From the IMG/VR virus record IMGVR_UViG_3300047408_000067, positions 26,616 through 90,615 of that record: a stretch of DNA of 64,000 nt. One strand, given 5' to 3'. Each line of letters starts with the position of its first letter. Position 1 is the stretch's first letter. Shown here piece after piece: positions 38,713 through 47,894 of this stretch. This stretch comes from a virus. The position numbers and the translations under genes are program-made. The notes under the pieces were generated by a model. That model was not told where the DNA came from. It searched no databases and saw only the letters and a list, made by a program, of their open reading frames with translations.

Positions 38713-39581
38713 GGGTTTGCCTCCACGGAAAATCCTATGGGTTGTGGATTGATATAATACGGACCAGCCGCAGTTGCTGTAAGTGCCCATCGAGACATGG
38801 TAGGAGTAGTTGCGTCGTTGACTATGGTTGTCACGTTGCTAGCAACTCCAGTCCACTGTCCAAGTTGCGTGATAGTTGGGGATATTGGCTTGACGACCTT
38901 GTACGGCATCGAATAGTAGAAGACTTGGCTAGCAGCACCCGAATAGCCTGAGAAGATGAGCGCCGTACCGCCACCGATAATTTCATAATATCTAAGACAA
39001 CGCGCCAGTTCTTCTGCCGGATGCAGTGGCACATAGTCGGCGGCAACCGCGCCGATCACCAACGTAGCTTGCCCTATCAGTGCATTACACGATGCCGTCA
39101 TGTACATCTCAAACCAAACTGTCGTGGCGTCAGTAGGGACAGCAATCGTGACCGTTAGTTTGGTCCACACGCCTATCGGGCAGAAAGCTCCAATGTTTTG
39201 AGCATTCGTCCCGTCCGACGCTAGATTGAGCCGCATCGCGTTCGCCTGATAACAATACATCCAGGCACTCGCCGTAATAGTCCGGCCTCGCAGGTCGCAA
39301 TCTGTCATCTTCAGGATTTGAAAAATCGACCCTGCGGCATTCCCGTAGGTGAACACGTCCTGCAAAATATTGCTCACCGCCCCGCCGAGTGTACTGCTCT
39401 GTTGCGAAACGCTGTGTGTACCTCCAGTTCCTCCCCCACCTACGCCCCATCGGTCCGCACTATAGCCTGTAGTGAATGGTCCGACACCTCGTTGCCAGAT
39501 CCTAAAACCGCCATTGGTGAGCAAATTGCTCCGAGCCGTATCTTGCCCAAGCTCGAGATTGGTTGCTTGCTGACGGCTCAT
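38709..39581 (-). CDS. Lectin-like tail fibre, paralogue 3
   Basis: 290 aa from ATG 39581 (ATGA overlap; AGGAG 8 bases upstream). NLLTNGGFRIWQRG, YSADRWG and LHPAEELARCLRYYEIIG align with the copies at 34883 and 35764. It shares the MSRQQ start with the fibre at 36962-38311, a further sign of module shuffling. Confidence 0.7.
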   Translation of the reverse strand: MSRQQATNLELGQDTARSNLLTNGGFRIWQRGVGPFTTGYSADRWGVGGGGTGGTHSVSQQSSTLGGAVSNILQDVFTYGNAAGSIFQILKMTDCDLRGRTITASAWMYCYQANAMRLNLASDGTNAQNIGAFCPIGVWTKLTVTIAVPTDATTVWFEMYMTASCNALIGQATLVIGAVAADYVPLHPAEELARCLRYYEIIGGGTALIFSGYSGAASQVFYYSMPYKVVKPISPTITQLGQWTGVASNVTTIVNDATTPTMSRWALTATAAGPYYINPQPIGFSVEANP

Positions 39582-42187
39582 CGGCGGAGCTCCTGCACGT
39601 ACAGCCACTGATAGTAACCCGTCTGAGAGTTTAGTGTACCTGAGTTCGTGCTCCAGTAAAGCTGGATTACCGGACTACCAGCCGCCAAGGTCACTGTAGC
39701 CAGAATTGGAACTAGGAAGTTGCCACCAGCAATCGGAGACGAACAGGCACCAAAACGAAGATTCTGGTCGACCCCACCAATATAGATGTGAACCGTGGAC
39801 AACACACCGACCACGCTATGATAAAGTTGGATCATACCCTGAATAAGCAATGGGCCACCAGTGTAACCCGTCAGTGTGAGACCAGTTCCAAATCCAGAAG
39901 GCATCGGCACAGCCGTAGTCGAGGTCGTATTTCCCAATGGCGCTAACTGAAGAACCCAAATACCGTGGATAGCACTCGCAGCAAGCTTAGCAGTGGTAAT
40001 CTGAGCATCAGCAATATCTGCCGCTAAGATCGTACCATCGATGATATTTGCGTTCGACACCGAGTTTGCGGCAAGCTTAGCATTTGTCACTGCTCCATCG
40101 GCAAGATCCGCCGTGGCAATGCTTAGATCTACTATATCGGTCCCACGCCAGGGATAACCTGCCAGCTTGCTCGTAGCTATACTACCGTCTGTAATCCCTG
40201 CACCGTTGTAAGATGTAGGTGGAACTACCGTCTGTACGGCATACTCGACGACGACTCGCTCTGTACCACTGAAAGTATCAGTAAACGTCAATACCGTTCC
40301 AGCAAAGGAATAGTTGCCGCTGGATGCAGACTGCACTACACCGTTTCGTGCGACCATCAGGATAGACTGCGGTACCTGGCTCAGTGTTAGTGTGCTTGCG
40401 GCAGCGGCAGGCATAAACTCCTCGTGGAGTGATGCAGATGGCCCCATTGCGCCAACGGCACCTACAGCCCCTACGACGTAAGTGATCAGGACGCGCTCAC
40501 TGCCGTTGAATGCATCTGTAAACGTTACTACTGAGCCAGCGAAACTGTAGTGCCCATCTGTTCGAGATTGCACTGCTCCGTCGCGTGTGACCATGATAAC
40601 GTCTGCTGGAGTCTTGCTAAGGGTAACTGTTGTCGCTGCCGCCGCAGGCTTGAACTCCTCGGTAACCGCAGCCTGTGGAGTAGCACTACCACCAGCAACG
40701 TAATCTACCGAGATTCGTCCATCTTCGGAAGCTTGGATCGCTGCGCTTAGTGTGAGGATCACTCCAGATATCGAGTAATGGCCTGCACTTTGATACTGCA
40801 CCACACCACTACGAGTCACCAGCGGTATGCCCGTCACGATTGTCGGCAACGTGATGGTTGATTGCCCAACACTCAGGGTAGTTTCAAAGTGTGCTGAGTA
40901 AGCCTGATAGTTGAACGGAGAAACCATGTACTCTACATGCACGTCATCTGCCGTCAAAGCTGTGGTAAACGTGATGACACTGCTTGAGACAGTATAATCC
41001 CGCGTTGCCATCAAAGACTGACCGTTTACAGACACGTCCAAAATGGAAGCTGGAACTACAGGGAGTGTAACCGTACTGGCCGTCACTCCCTGTGCCTCAT
41101 ACACAGCAACCGAGTTGGAACCACCACCGCCGCCAGTCCCTGCTGCTGTCCAACCGACGTCATAGTTGGTGGCGGTGTTCTTGGCTAAGACTTGTCCAGT
41201 AGTCCCTCCAGTGGGTATTGCCCCTGGACCTACAAAACTGGTACCAGCGTAAATCGTACGGGGGCGCTGGTTACTCAAGCCAAAGTCTATTGTGTTGTCA
41301 GCAATCGGGAATAAGATACCACTGCCGACCACGACCCACTGCTGAGTTCCCCCTGCACCAAGATACAGCGCACCTGCCCCAATTAGTTGAAGATTCCGCG
41401 CAACACCAGTTCCCATTTGGGCAGTTCGGATATAAAGATTATTAGCTGTCCAGTCCAGGGACAAGCGCTCCCAATTCGAAGCATCAGTGTACGTGTTGTA
41501 GATACTCAGCGTCTGAGGATTGGTCCCGTTGCGCTGCTCAATAGTGTGGGAAGGGGACTGAAGTATTGATGTCGTGAGTGCCTTAGTGTATACTTGTCGG
41601 AGATACCACCCACCAGCAAGTCCCAGGTCGTATACGCCGTCCCCTATTGGAGACAGGTACGTGTTGGTCATAGCCCATCTGTTGCCACCAGCCGTCCAGA
41701 ACTGGATGTTAGTACCGCCCGCTAGGTTTAGTGACGGAGCCGCAGAACGAATCCAGTCCGTGTACAGATTACCTGCGGTATAGATATCCCGCGGCCTACT
41801 GGCTCCGCTCGCGCCAATGTCATAGGTGTTGTCTGGCGAGAACGTAAGGTTCTGCGTCAGCGGCATGGTGATACCACTACTAGCGCCGATTGGCTGATAC
41901 AGTGTGTCAGCCTGCGCCTTGGTCAGATAGCGTGCGTCAGCCTGGGCCAGCGTAAGACCACCCATGATGGTCTCAGTGCCCGCGGAATCCAGCTTGTAGT
42001 ATTGCCCATCCGACTTGGGATAGAACCGCATCGAACCAGCAGGCGGGTTAGCAGGCTTGACAATCTGGGCTTGCTCAACGTAAGACGGCGCTAACAGTGC
42101 TCCAGGCAGCGTCAATGGAGCAGCCAGCTCTGTATTATCCCAAGGGATATCCTTGAGCATGATGTTAGCAACACGTTGTCTTGTCAT
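39578..42187 (-). CDS. Long modular tail fibre
   Basis: 869 aa, ATGA overlap. An attachment-like N-terminus, GSMRFYPKSDGQYYKL, a repetitive beta shaft (DIYTAGNLY, YDLGLAGG types), four repeats of about 65 residues around 355-660 (..STVTL..VP..ILMV.RNGV.Q...YSF.GTVLTFTD.F.G.ERV.V.Y), a DGSIATSKLAG/NAKLAANS helical-repeat segment and a beta-sandwich tip. The about 65-residue unit also occurs once at 46719-47894. Likely one of the main host-contact fibres. Confidence 0.75.
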   Translation of the reverse strand: MTRQRVANIMLKDIPWDNTELAAPLTLPGALLAPSYVEQAQIVKPANPPAGSMRFYPKSDGQYYKLDSAGTETIMGGLTLAQADARYLTKAQADTLYQPIGASSGITMPLTQNLTFSPDNTYDIGASGASRPRDIYTAGNLYTDWIRSAAPSLNLAGGTNIQFWTAGGNRWAMTNTYLSPIGDGVYDLGLAGGWYLRQVYTKALTTSILQSPSHTIEQRNGTNPQTLSIYNTYTDASNWERLSLDWTANNLYIRTAQMGTGVARNLQLIGAGALYLGAGGTQQWVVVGSGILFPIADNTIDFGLSNQRPRTIYAGTSFVGPGAIPTGGTTGQVLAKNTATNYDVGWTAAGTGGGGGSNSVAVYEAQGVTASTVTLPVVPASILDVSVNGQSLMATRDYTVSSSVITFTTALTADDVHVEYMVSPFNYQAYSAHFETTLSVGQSTITLPTIVTGIPLVTRSGVVQYQSAGHYSISGVILTLSAAIQASEDGRISVDYVAGGSATPQAAVTEEFKPAAAATTVTLSKTPADVIMVTRDGAVQSRTDGHYSFAGSVVTFTDAFNGSERVLITYVVGAVGAVGAMGPSASLHEEFMPAAAASTLTLSQVPQSILMVARNGVVQSASSGNYSFAGTVLTFTDTFSGTERVVVEYAVQTVVPPTSYNGAGITDGSIATSKLAGYPWRGTDIVDLSIATADLADGAVTNAKLAANSVSNANIIDGTILAADIADAQITTAKLAASAIHGIWVLQLAPLGNTTSTTAVPMPSGFGTGLTLTGYTGGPLLIQGMIQLYHSVVGVLSTVHIYIGGVDQNLRFGACSSPIAGGNFLVPILATVTLAAGSPVIQLYWSTNSGTLNSQTGYYQWLYVQELRR

Positions 42188-45100
42188 GTTGTCTGCACCG
42201 GATTGAATTGATCTGTTGAATCTTTGTATGCCACTGCGTCTAGCCCACTACCGTAAGTTTGAAATTCCGTATTGTCCCATAATAACACAGGGAAACCAAC
42301 AGCGTAAGTAAAAGTAGATCCGTTCCAGAGTACCAATGCTACGTTGATCACTCTACCGTGTGTAGTCGATCCTCCATTAGCCCTGGCGGTAAGACTATGC
42401 TTGGTGTTTATCTTAGTCGCTACCGTAAAGGATGCACCGTGGGTTATACCTACTATCAGTCGCTTACCACTGACGAAAGCAGTTGTAATCGTACGACCTG
42501 AAGATAATACAACGATGGGCTTCGCCCGCTGTATATTGCCCGCAACGCTAGCTGTACCCGTAATAGAGACACTCAGGGGGCGTCTACGGGTTATCTGCCC
42601 TGCCGTTACTGCCTTACCCGCACTTATATCGGCGAGATAAGGTACGCGACTCGGGAAACCTACTGCGATGGCTCTACCAGAAGAAACTACTACAAAGCTA
42701 CGGGTTACGTTGATGAAAGCTGTAGTAGTCGCAATACCTATAGATGGTCCAGCCTGTATGGTAGCTTGAATGAAATCAATCAGGCCAGTTGCGGTCGAAG
42801 AACCAACCGAAGTTACAACTAGTGATTTCTTCCTGGTAAGGGTAGCCGATGCAGTAGATATGCCAACAGACGCAGCTACCAGAGATCGTCTTGCAGTAAG
42901 TTGCCCAGATGCACTAGCTACACCATCAGATTCAACGGTTAGGTTGCGTAGTCTGGTTATCGTAGCTATAGTAGTTGCGACGCCAGATATAGAACCTGTG
43001 AAGTTGACGTTCTTCCTGGTGAGTGTAGCTGTCGCAGTAGCCGTACCTGCGACGGTTGCCACCAGAGATCTTCTACGTGTTGGTGCGCCTGCGACTGTAG
43101 CTACACCTGAAACCGTGGCGGTTAGACGTCGCTTGGCAGAAGGCTGTGCGGCATCTATTGCCACACCTACCGATGCTGCTATCAGTGAACGCCGTCTAGT
43201 CGGTGCGAGAGCAACAGTAGTACCTTTTCCAGCCGCACTACCAATAAGATCAATCTTCCAGGGATTGCCTATACCCTTGGCATAATGTTCATTGAGTTCA
43301 ATAAGTGCAAGTGGTCTGTTGTAGATCGCAATCTCATCAACGATACCATTGATAAAATCAGCATTGTCCCAACGCCGACCAAAGCGTAACCCTAGTCCAG
43401 GAGACAAGTATGTTCCTGGCTTGGTTGAGTCACTACCAGTCAAAACACCATTGACGTACAGACGCCCTGTAGTACCATCATACGTAAAGACGATATGCGA
43501 CCAAGTATTATCAACAAGAGTAGTAACGGGCGTTATAATCGCCCAACCTACACCACCTTCGTGGATAGCCCCCTTGATATTGCGCGTACCGCCGTCGAAC
43601 CACAATGTGTAATTGATATTCGAAGCATTATATTGGTCAGCAATCAAGCACGGCAACAAAGCCGATGTACCTTGAACCCCCAGACAATAGAACCATACCT
43701 CAACACTAAAGATAGCAAGAGGTAATGCTTTGACATCAACCTCTGCGGTGGTTGTTCCAGCCCCACCCTGGAAATAACGCATGTCTCCAGGTAAATTGAC
43801 GTCAGCGTAGTTATTTCCGATGCCAGCACCATACGCTGTAACGGTTCCAACTACCGTACCTGTACGACCATTACCAGTGTGATCAAAGATGTTTGGCCCA
43901 GGTTCATCAAACGTCCAACGGCCAACCAATCCCGACATGCGTTCGACCGACACACCATAAGGATTGCGCGCTTTGACCCCCAACGCATAGTGGTTCTGGA
44001 TAGTCGCATCTGGCAAAGTAGTGCTATAGACCGCAACTTCGTCTACTTGACCATCATTAGTTGTGGTGCCAGCAGGATCGGTACCAATACGAAACTTTGC
44101 TCCCGCTGGAGTATTCAAAGTACCAATACCAGCTAAACGACCGCAATCTTCCCCATTTATCATCAACAGCGTTTGACCGTTGACGTAAGCACCTACAAGA
44201 TGATGCCAAGCACCGACTGCCAACACACGAGTTGAGATCGTAGCGTGCCAGGTATCGGTATATACATACCAATAAACCTTGCCATCACTGCCAACATACA
44301 TGATGTGTCCGCCAGTATTGGCAGTGTTGCGTCGATCACATACGCTGAAGGCATTGGTCCACGAATCTGCCTTGACCCATCCCTCAACTGTGAGTGCGCC
44401 ATTAGCACTTCTGGCTGCATAATGGGCAGCAATCTGTGTAGGAGTAAGAGCATAGTTATAGACTGCTGCGTCGTCAATGGTTATGTCAGTTACTGTAGCG
44501 CCATCTACGCGCCCAAGCTGACAACCACTACCAGATAGGGCACCTGTAGTAATGGCTGGAACAGCCGTAGCTGTCCGCCCCGAACCCTGTTGGATACCAT
44601 TGATATAGATACGTTGGATACGTGTGCTCGGCCCCTCAAACACCCATACCATGTGATACCAAGTGTCCGTCAGAAGCCCAAACCCATTCGAGTAGTCGTC
44701 AAACCAGAAACCCAACTTGGCAATCTGGTTACCGTCGATCACACAATGGACAAGTTGGTCAGGATTATGTCCATCACCACAACTGAACAGTTGTTTGTCG
44801 CCGCCAGTCCACGCCCCATTGGACTTGATCCACATCTCAACGGTAAAGCCAGTCGTACCATTGAACGCAGTTAGTAATGGAGCTTGGACATATGTCGCTT
44901 GGAAGCGCGTGGCGGTATCACTATCAGCCAATGCGCTGGTCTGACCACGAATGACAGTACCACCAGTGAATGTGCCTGTCTTGGTATTACCACTGGAGTC
45001 ATTGGCAGCAGTACCAGATGGTTCGTCTAGTCGCCAATAAACTTGCGGTGCATCTCTTCTTACAATACCATAATATGTATCAGGAGTAGGTGAGAAATCT

Positions 45101-46002
45101 GGGATATCAACATAATCATCAACACCATCAAGATTTACCGACGTACCAGCGGCAGGATCAGTTATTGCTCCAATAGCTCCCAACGTAGGGTTGCCGACAT
45201 ACGTACCATTATGTCTTCCTAGTTTACTAGAATCAAAGGCAATGGTGCTACCTGGACGCTCTCCAAGTCGCCAATAACCAGTCAAGTTAGCATTACCAAC
45301 GACAGCAGCACCATACGCGTCGGAGGGTGTGCCACCAAGGATGATCCCATTGCACAGTGCTTGACCAGTGCTAACGCCAATCAGTGTCGGATCAAGCAAA
45401 AGAAACGCAATGCCTGTCTTGAAAGCATTGGCAGGGCTGAGTGTAGGATTGAAAGCAGGGGCCTGTGTATTTTGTGCGACCGTGCTATTATTGTGGTAGA
45501 GAGCCAACCACATAGCCGACCCCTGGTTCACCTGGCTGTCTAAAGTCAGACCTGTGGTGTTTCCCAGAGATGATAGTGACAACCATATATAGGCGAACTG
45601 CTCGTACCGTCCACCTCCAAGTGCGCCAGTCGCAGTCGGCCGCGGCACAGGCATGACTGTATCATTGTTGGTATTGCTGGCAGACTGACTAGCATCTACT
45701 GTCACCCGCCCAAATTTCGCGTAGTATGCCTGCCCTAGATAAGCACTCGCCGCACTTGTGATAAAGTCCTTGGTCAGTCCTGCCGCCTGGATTGCCGAGA
45801 AAATACTGAGATTGCTGGTGCCAGTTGTCTGACTACTTACCAGTGTCCACCCGGTCGGCGCAGAGGGACCAGTCGCACCCAACGAAGCTATGTATGCTAG
45901 TAGTAAATCACCGTTCTGTATTGAAGTCGAAAAGCTAACGGTGATAGTTCCACTAGCAGAGAACGAGCCACTGGAACCCCCTGGCGTGCGAAGCGTTGGC
46001 AT
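42184..46002 (-). CDS. 1272-aa LamG-containing adhesin/tail fibre
   Basis: ATG 46002. The N-terminal 240 residues form a beta domain (IQNGDLLLAYIASLG). Then come three LamG/concanavalin-like lectin domains, recognised by LTGYWRLGERPG / QVYWRLDEPSG / GLVGRWTFDEPG and the closing DxxAxYxxxLxxxxxxxHYA motifs. From about 930 a tandem beta-repeat region follows, with a short C-terminal cap (FPVLLWDNTEFQTYGSG). LamG domains in phage tails bind sugars or assemble on other fibres. Confidence 0.75.
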   Translation of the reverse strand: MPTLRTPGGSSGSFSASGTITVSFSTSIQNGDLLLAYIASLGATGPSAPTGWTLVSSQTTGTSNLSIFSAIQAAGLTKDFITSAASAYLGQAYYAKFGRVTVDASQSASNTNNDTVMPVPRPTATGALGGGRYEQFAYIWLSLSSLGNTTGLTLDSQVNQGSAMWLALYHNNSTVAQNTQAPAFNPTLSPANAFKTGIAFLLLDPTLIGVSTGQALCNGIILGGTPSDAYGAAVVGNANLTGYWRLGERPGSTIAFDSSKLGRHNGTYVGNPTLGAIGAITDPAAGTSVNLDGVDDYVDIPDFSPTPDTYYGIVRRDAPQVYWRLDEPSGTAANDSSGNTKTGTFTGGTVIRGQTSALADSDTATRFQATYVQAPLLTAFNGTTGFTVEMWIKSNGAWTGGDKQLFSCGDGHNPDQLVHCVIDGNQIAKLGFWFDDYSNGFGLLTDTWYHMVWVFEGPSTRIQRIYINGIQQGSGRTATAVPAITTGALSGSGCQLGRVDGATVTDITIDDAAVYNYALTPTQIAAHYAARSANGALTVEGWVKADSWTNAFSVCDRRNTANTGGHIMYVGSDGKVYWYVYTDTWHATISTRVLAVGAWHHLVGAYVNGQTLLMINGEDCGRLAGIGTLNTPAGAKFRIGTDPAGTTTNDGQVDEVAVYSTTLPDATIQNHYALGVKARNPYGVSVERMSGLVGRWTFDEPGPNIFDHTGNGRTGTVVGTVTAYGAGIGNNYADVNLPGDMRYFQGGAGTTTAEVDVKALPLAIFSVEVWFYCLGVQGTSALLPCLIADQYNASNINYTLWFDGGTRNIKGAIHEGGVGWAIITPVTTLVDNTWSHIVFTYDGTTGRLYVNGVLTGSDSTKPGTYLSPGLGLRFGRRWDNADFINGIVDEIAIYNRPLALIELNEHYAKGIGNPWKIDLIGSAAGKGTTVALAPTRRRSLIAASVGVAIDAAQPSAKRRLTATVSGVATVAGAPTRRRSLVATVAGTATATATLTRKNVNFTGSISGVATTIATITRLRNLTVESDGVASASGQLTARRSLVAASVGISTASATLTRKKSLVVTSVGSSTATGLIDFIQATIQAGPSIGIATTTAFINVTRSFVVVSSGRAIAVGFPSRVPYLADISAGKAVTAGQITRRRPLSVSITGTASVAGNIQRAKPIVVLSSGRTITTAFVSGKRLIVGITHGASFTVATKINTKHSLTARANGGSTTHGRVINVALVLWNGSTFTYAVGFPVLLWDNTEFQTYGSGLDAVAYKDSTDQFNPVQTT
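42310..43220 (-). repeat. Protein-level tandem repeat in the 1272-aa fibre
   Basis: About 12 copies of a 23-25-residue unit (RRSLVAxSxGxAxxxAxLTR), encoded by imperfect 69-75-base repeats. The regular hydrophobic/small pattern suggests a beta-solenoid or stacked shaft. DNA copies have diverged, so this is not a recent expansion. Confidence 0.65.
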
Positions 46003-46007
46003 GAGAC

Positions 46008-46304
46008 CTAGACGAAGATACCTGCCATGCGTCGCGAGAACGCACCAAGGTCACGCGCTGTATCCAACACATCATCGCCCTGGTAGATACGCGCCAACAG
46101 AGCTAGGTCAGACATACCACTTTTGAGGATCGCCACATCTTCAGGAGTGTAGTTGAAAGGTGGGTCCAACAACGTCTGGTCTGGCGTCTCGTCCAAATAC
46201 TGTTTTAGCTTGAGCACCATTGGTGCCCACTGCTCGATCATACGGCACACCTGACCAGCAGTGGCATCCATCTGGTTCTTGTCTACGGGGTACCCGACAG
46301 CCAT
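46008..46304 (-). CDS. Small fibre-linked protein, related to 36668-36952
   Basis: 98 aa, ATG start. FNYTPEDVAILKSGMSDLALLARIY aligns with the small protein at 36668-36952. Helical throughout (QMDATAGQVCRMIEQWAPM). Lies between two fibre genes. Confidence 0.6.
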   Translation of the reverse strand: MAVGYPVDKNQMDATAGQVCRMIEQWAPMVLKLKQYLDETPDQTLLDPPFNYTPEDVAILKSGMSDLALLARIYQGDDVLDTARDLGAFSRRMAGIFV

Positions 46305-46307
46305 GCC

Positions 46308-46709
46308 CTAGTCCTCCGTAATGGTCAGGGCGTTAGCAGCGAATCTGGGGATGTCACCGACGTTCATTACTGTGCTGGTACAGTCACCCCAATACAGTTG
46401 GTTACCAGCGCTAGCGGCGTCCATGATAGCCCAACCGACGACCGTGTAGGCTGAACCAGTTACGGCAGGAAATGCGATCTCGATGTTGTTGGCTATAGAC
46501 GAAGCCGAGCGCGTCCAGGCTGCTGCGGCTACCGCTTGTCGTGCATAGCCTGAGCCAGCAACCTCTGTACCTGCCGATGGATCACTAGGTACTACCGTAT
46601 AGAGTGCAACGTAGACTGTAGATAGCGCTGTTAGTGCAGGCGCGGCACCACCCTTGAAGAGATGGTCTAACAAACGCTGTTCGAGGGCATCGGTTTTTGA
46701 ACCAGCCAT
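46308..46709 (-). CDS. Tail-fibre-associated structural protein
   Basis: 133 aa, ATG with AAGGAG at good spacing. Starts with a helix (ALEQRLLDHLFKGG) then STVYVALYTVVPSDPSAGTEV and GSGYARQAVAAAAW, a block widespread in small phage structural proteins annotated near tail fibres. Probably a fibre or decoration component. Confidence 0.6.
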   Translation of the reverse strand: MAGSKTDALEQRLLDHLFKGGAAPALTALSTVYVALYTVVPSDPSAGTEVAGSGYARQAVAAAAWTRSASSIANNIEIAFPAVTGSAYTVVGWAIMDAASAGNQLYWGDCTSTVMNVGDIPRFAANALTITED

Positions 46710-46718
46710 TGCTTCTCC

Positions 46719-47894
46719 TTACGCTGGTGGTGGCGGAGTACCGCCAGGATCGATTGACGTCATGACAGTTTGCAGATAGGAACGCAGTTCAGTGTCTACC
46801 ATAGCGCCCTGTGCTGTTGCTGATGAAGGTGGTGGTACTCCGCCTGGATCAAGCTGCGACATCAAGTTCTGAACATAGGTGCGCAGTTCTGCATCTGCTC
46901 CAGCCATCGTACCAGCGCCGTATGAGATTATTACACGCTCGGAACCATCGAACGCATCCGTAAAGGTGACTGTATTGCCTCCGCCAGTCAAGGCATAATC
47001 ACCATTTACGTAGGACTGAATAACACCTCCACGCGCTACCATCAACAGCATGATCGCAGTAGTGCTCAGGGTTACTACCGTACTACCAGCAGCAGGAATG
47101 AACTCCTCGTGCGCGCCCGTAGACGTAGCACCAGTCGCACCCATGACACCCTGTGGACCCTGAGCACCAGCGGGGCCAGTCGCACCTACAGGGCCAGGAA
47201 TACCCTGCGGACCAGTAGGTCCACCAAGTCCAATAGGCCCTTGAGGGCCTGTGTCGCCTTTAGGACCGCCAAGACCAGTGGGACCAGGATTACCCTGTGG
47301 ACCAGCAGGTCCAGCCGGACCAGGAGCAGTGCTGTCCGCACCTGTAGGGCCTCTAGGACCAGGTGGACCAGCAGGACCCGATGGTCCGGGCGGCCCAACA
47401 ATAACGTCTTCAGCAATGCCGGAATTATTGACAAAGACGTTATCTCCATTGACGTTCGTTGTGCCGCCTACAAGATTGACGGTTATTACACCAGTTATTG
47501 GATCCTGGATAACTTCTAAACCAGCAAACTCCCCACCATTGCGGTCACTGTTCAGGCCATACCGAGCACGATATATAGTCGGCTTATCAAGTCTGGTCTT
47601 GAACAGGATTACCCATTTCCTCTTGGACAATGGGGCCAGGACTACTGTGTCGCCCTGAGTAAGCATGAGATCTTCAGGTATCAGCAGGTCACCCTTGGCT
47701 TCGTTGAAGATCATCGGCCCACCCAGAGAACTTTCGCCATCCATGGCTATAGTGATCTCTGGTAAGCTGGTCTGTACTACACCTGTCCTGAGTACTAGCC
47801 CAACGCCCGTCTGCGCATTCAGTTTGTCCTCCGTGTCTGCAATAGTACGGAGGACGTCTAGTAACTTCTGCGGCCCGTCTATTGTAGGACTCAT
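46719..47894 (-). CDS. Collagen-repeat tail fibre with DUF2577-like head
   Basis: 391 aa. Residues 1-100 resemble the XkdR/DUF2577 baseplate domain ([36 protein letters not shown]). Residues about 165-260 are Gly-X-Y collagen repeats ([10 protein letters not shown] type) able to form a triple helix. Then one copy of the beta module shared with 39578-42187 ([20 protein letters not shown]) and two C-terminal repeats ending GGTPPPPA or similar. A trimeric fibre attached to the baseplate. Confidence 0.75.
   Translation of the reverse strand: MSPTIDGPQKLLDVLRTIADTEDKLNAQTGVGLVLRTGVVQTSLPEITIAMDGESSLGGPMIFNEAKGDLLIPEDLMLTQGDTVVLAPLSKRKWVILFKTRLDKPTIYRARYGLNSDRNGGEFAGLEVIQDPITGVITVNLVGGTTNVNGDNVFVNNSGIAEDVIVGPPGPSGPAGPPGPRGPTGADSTAPGPAGPAGPQGNPGPTGLGGPKGDTGPQGPIGLGGPTGPQGIPGPVGATGPAGAQGPQGVMGATGATSTGAHEEFIPAAGSTVVTLSTTAIMLLMVARGGVIQSYVNGDYALTGGGNTVTFTDAFDGSERVIISYGAGTMAGADAELRTYVQNLMSQLDPGGVPPPSSATAQGAMVDTELRSYLQTVMTSIDPGGTPPPPA

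Noticed and set aside
46900-47400. Short tandem DNA repeats as possible CRISPR-like array
   Set aside because: They encode Gly-X-Y collagen units in one open frame and lack constant repeats with unique spacers.
47109-47519. Arg/Ser/Thr-rich plus-strand frame
   Set aside because: Antisense of the collagen Gly-X-Y repeats, whose codon bias keeps other frames open.
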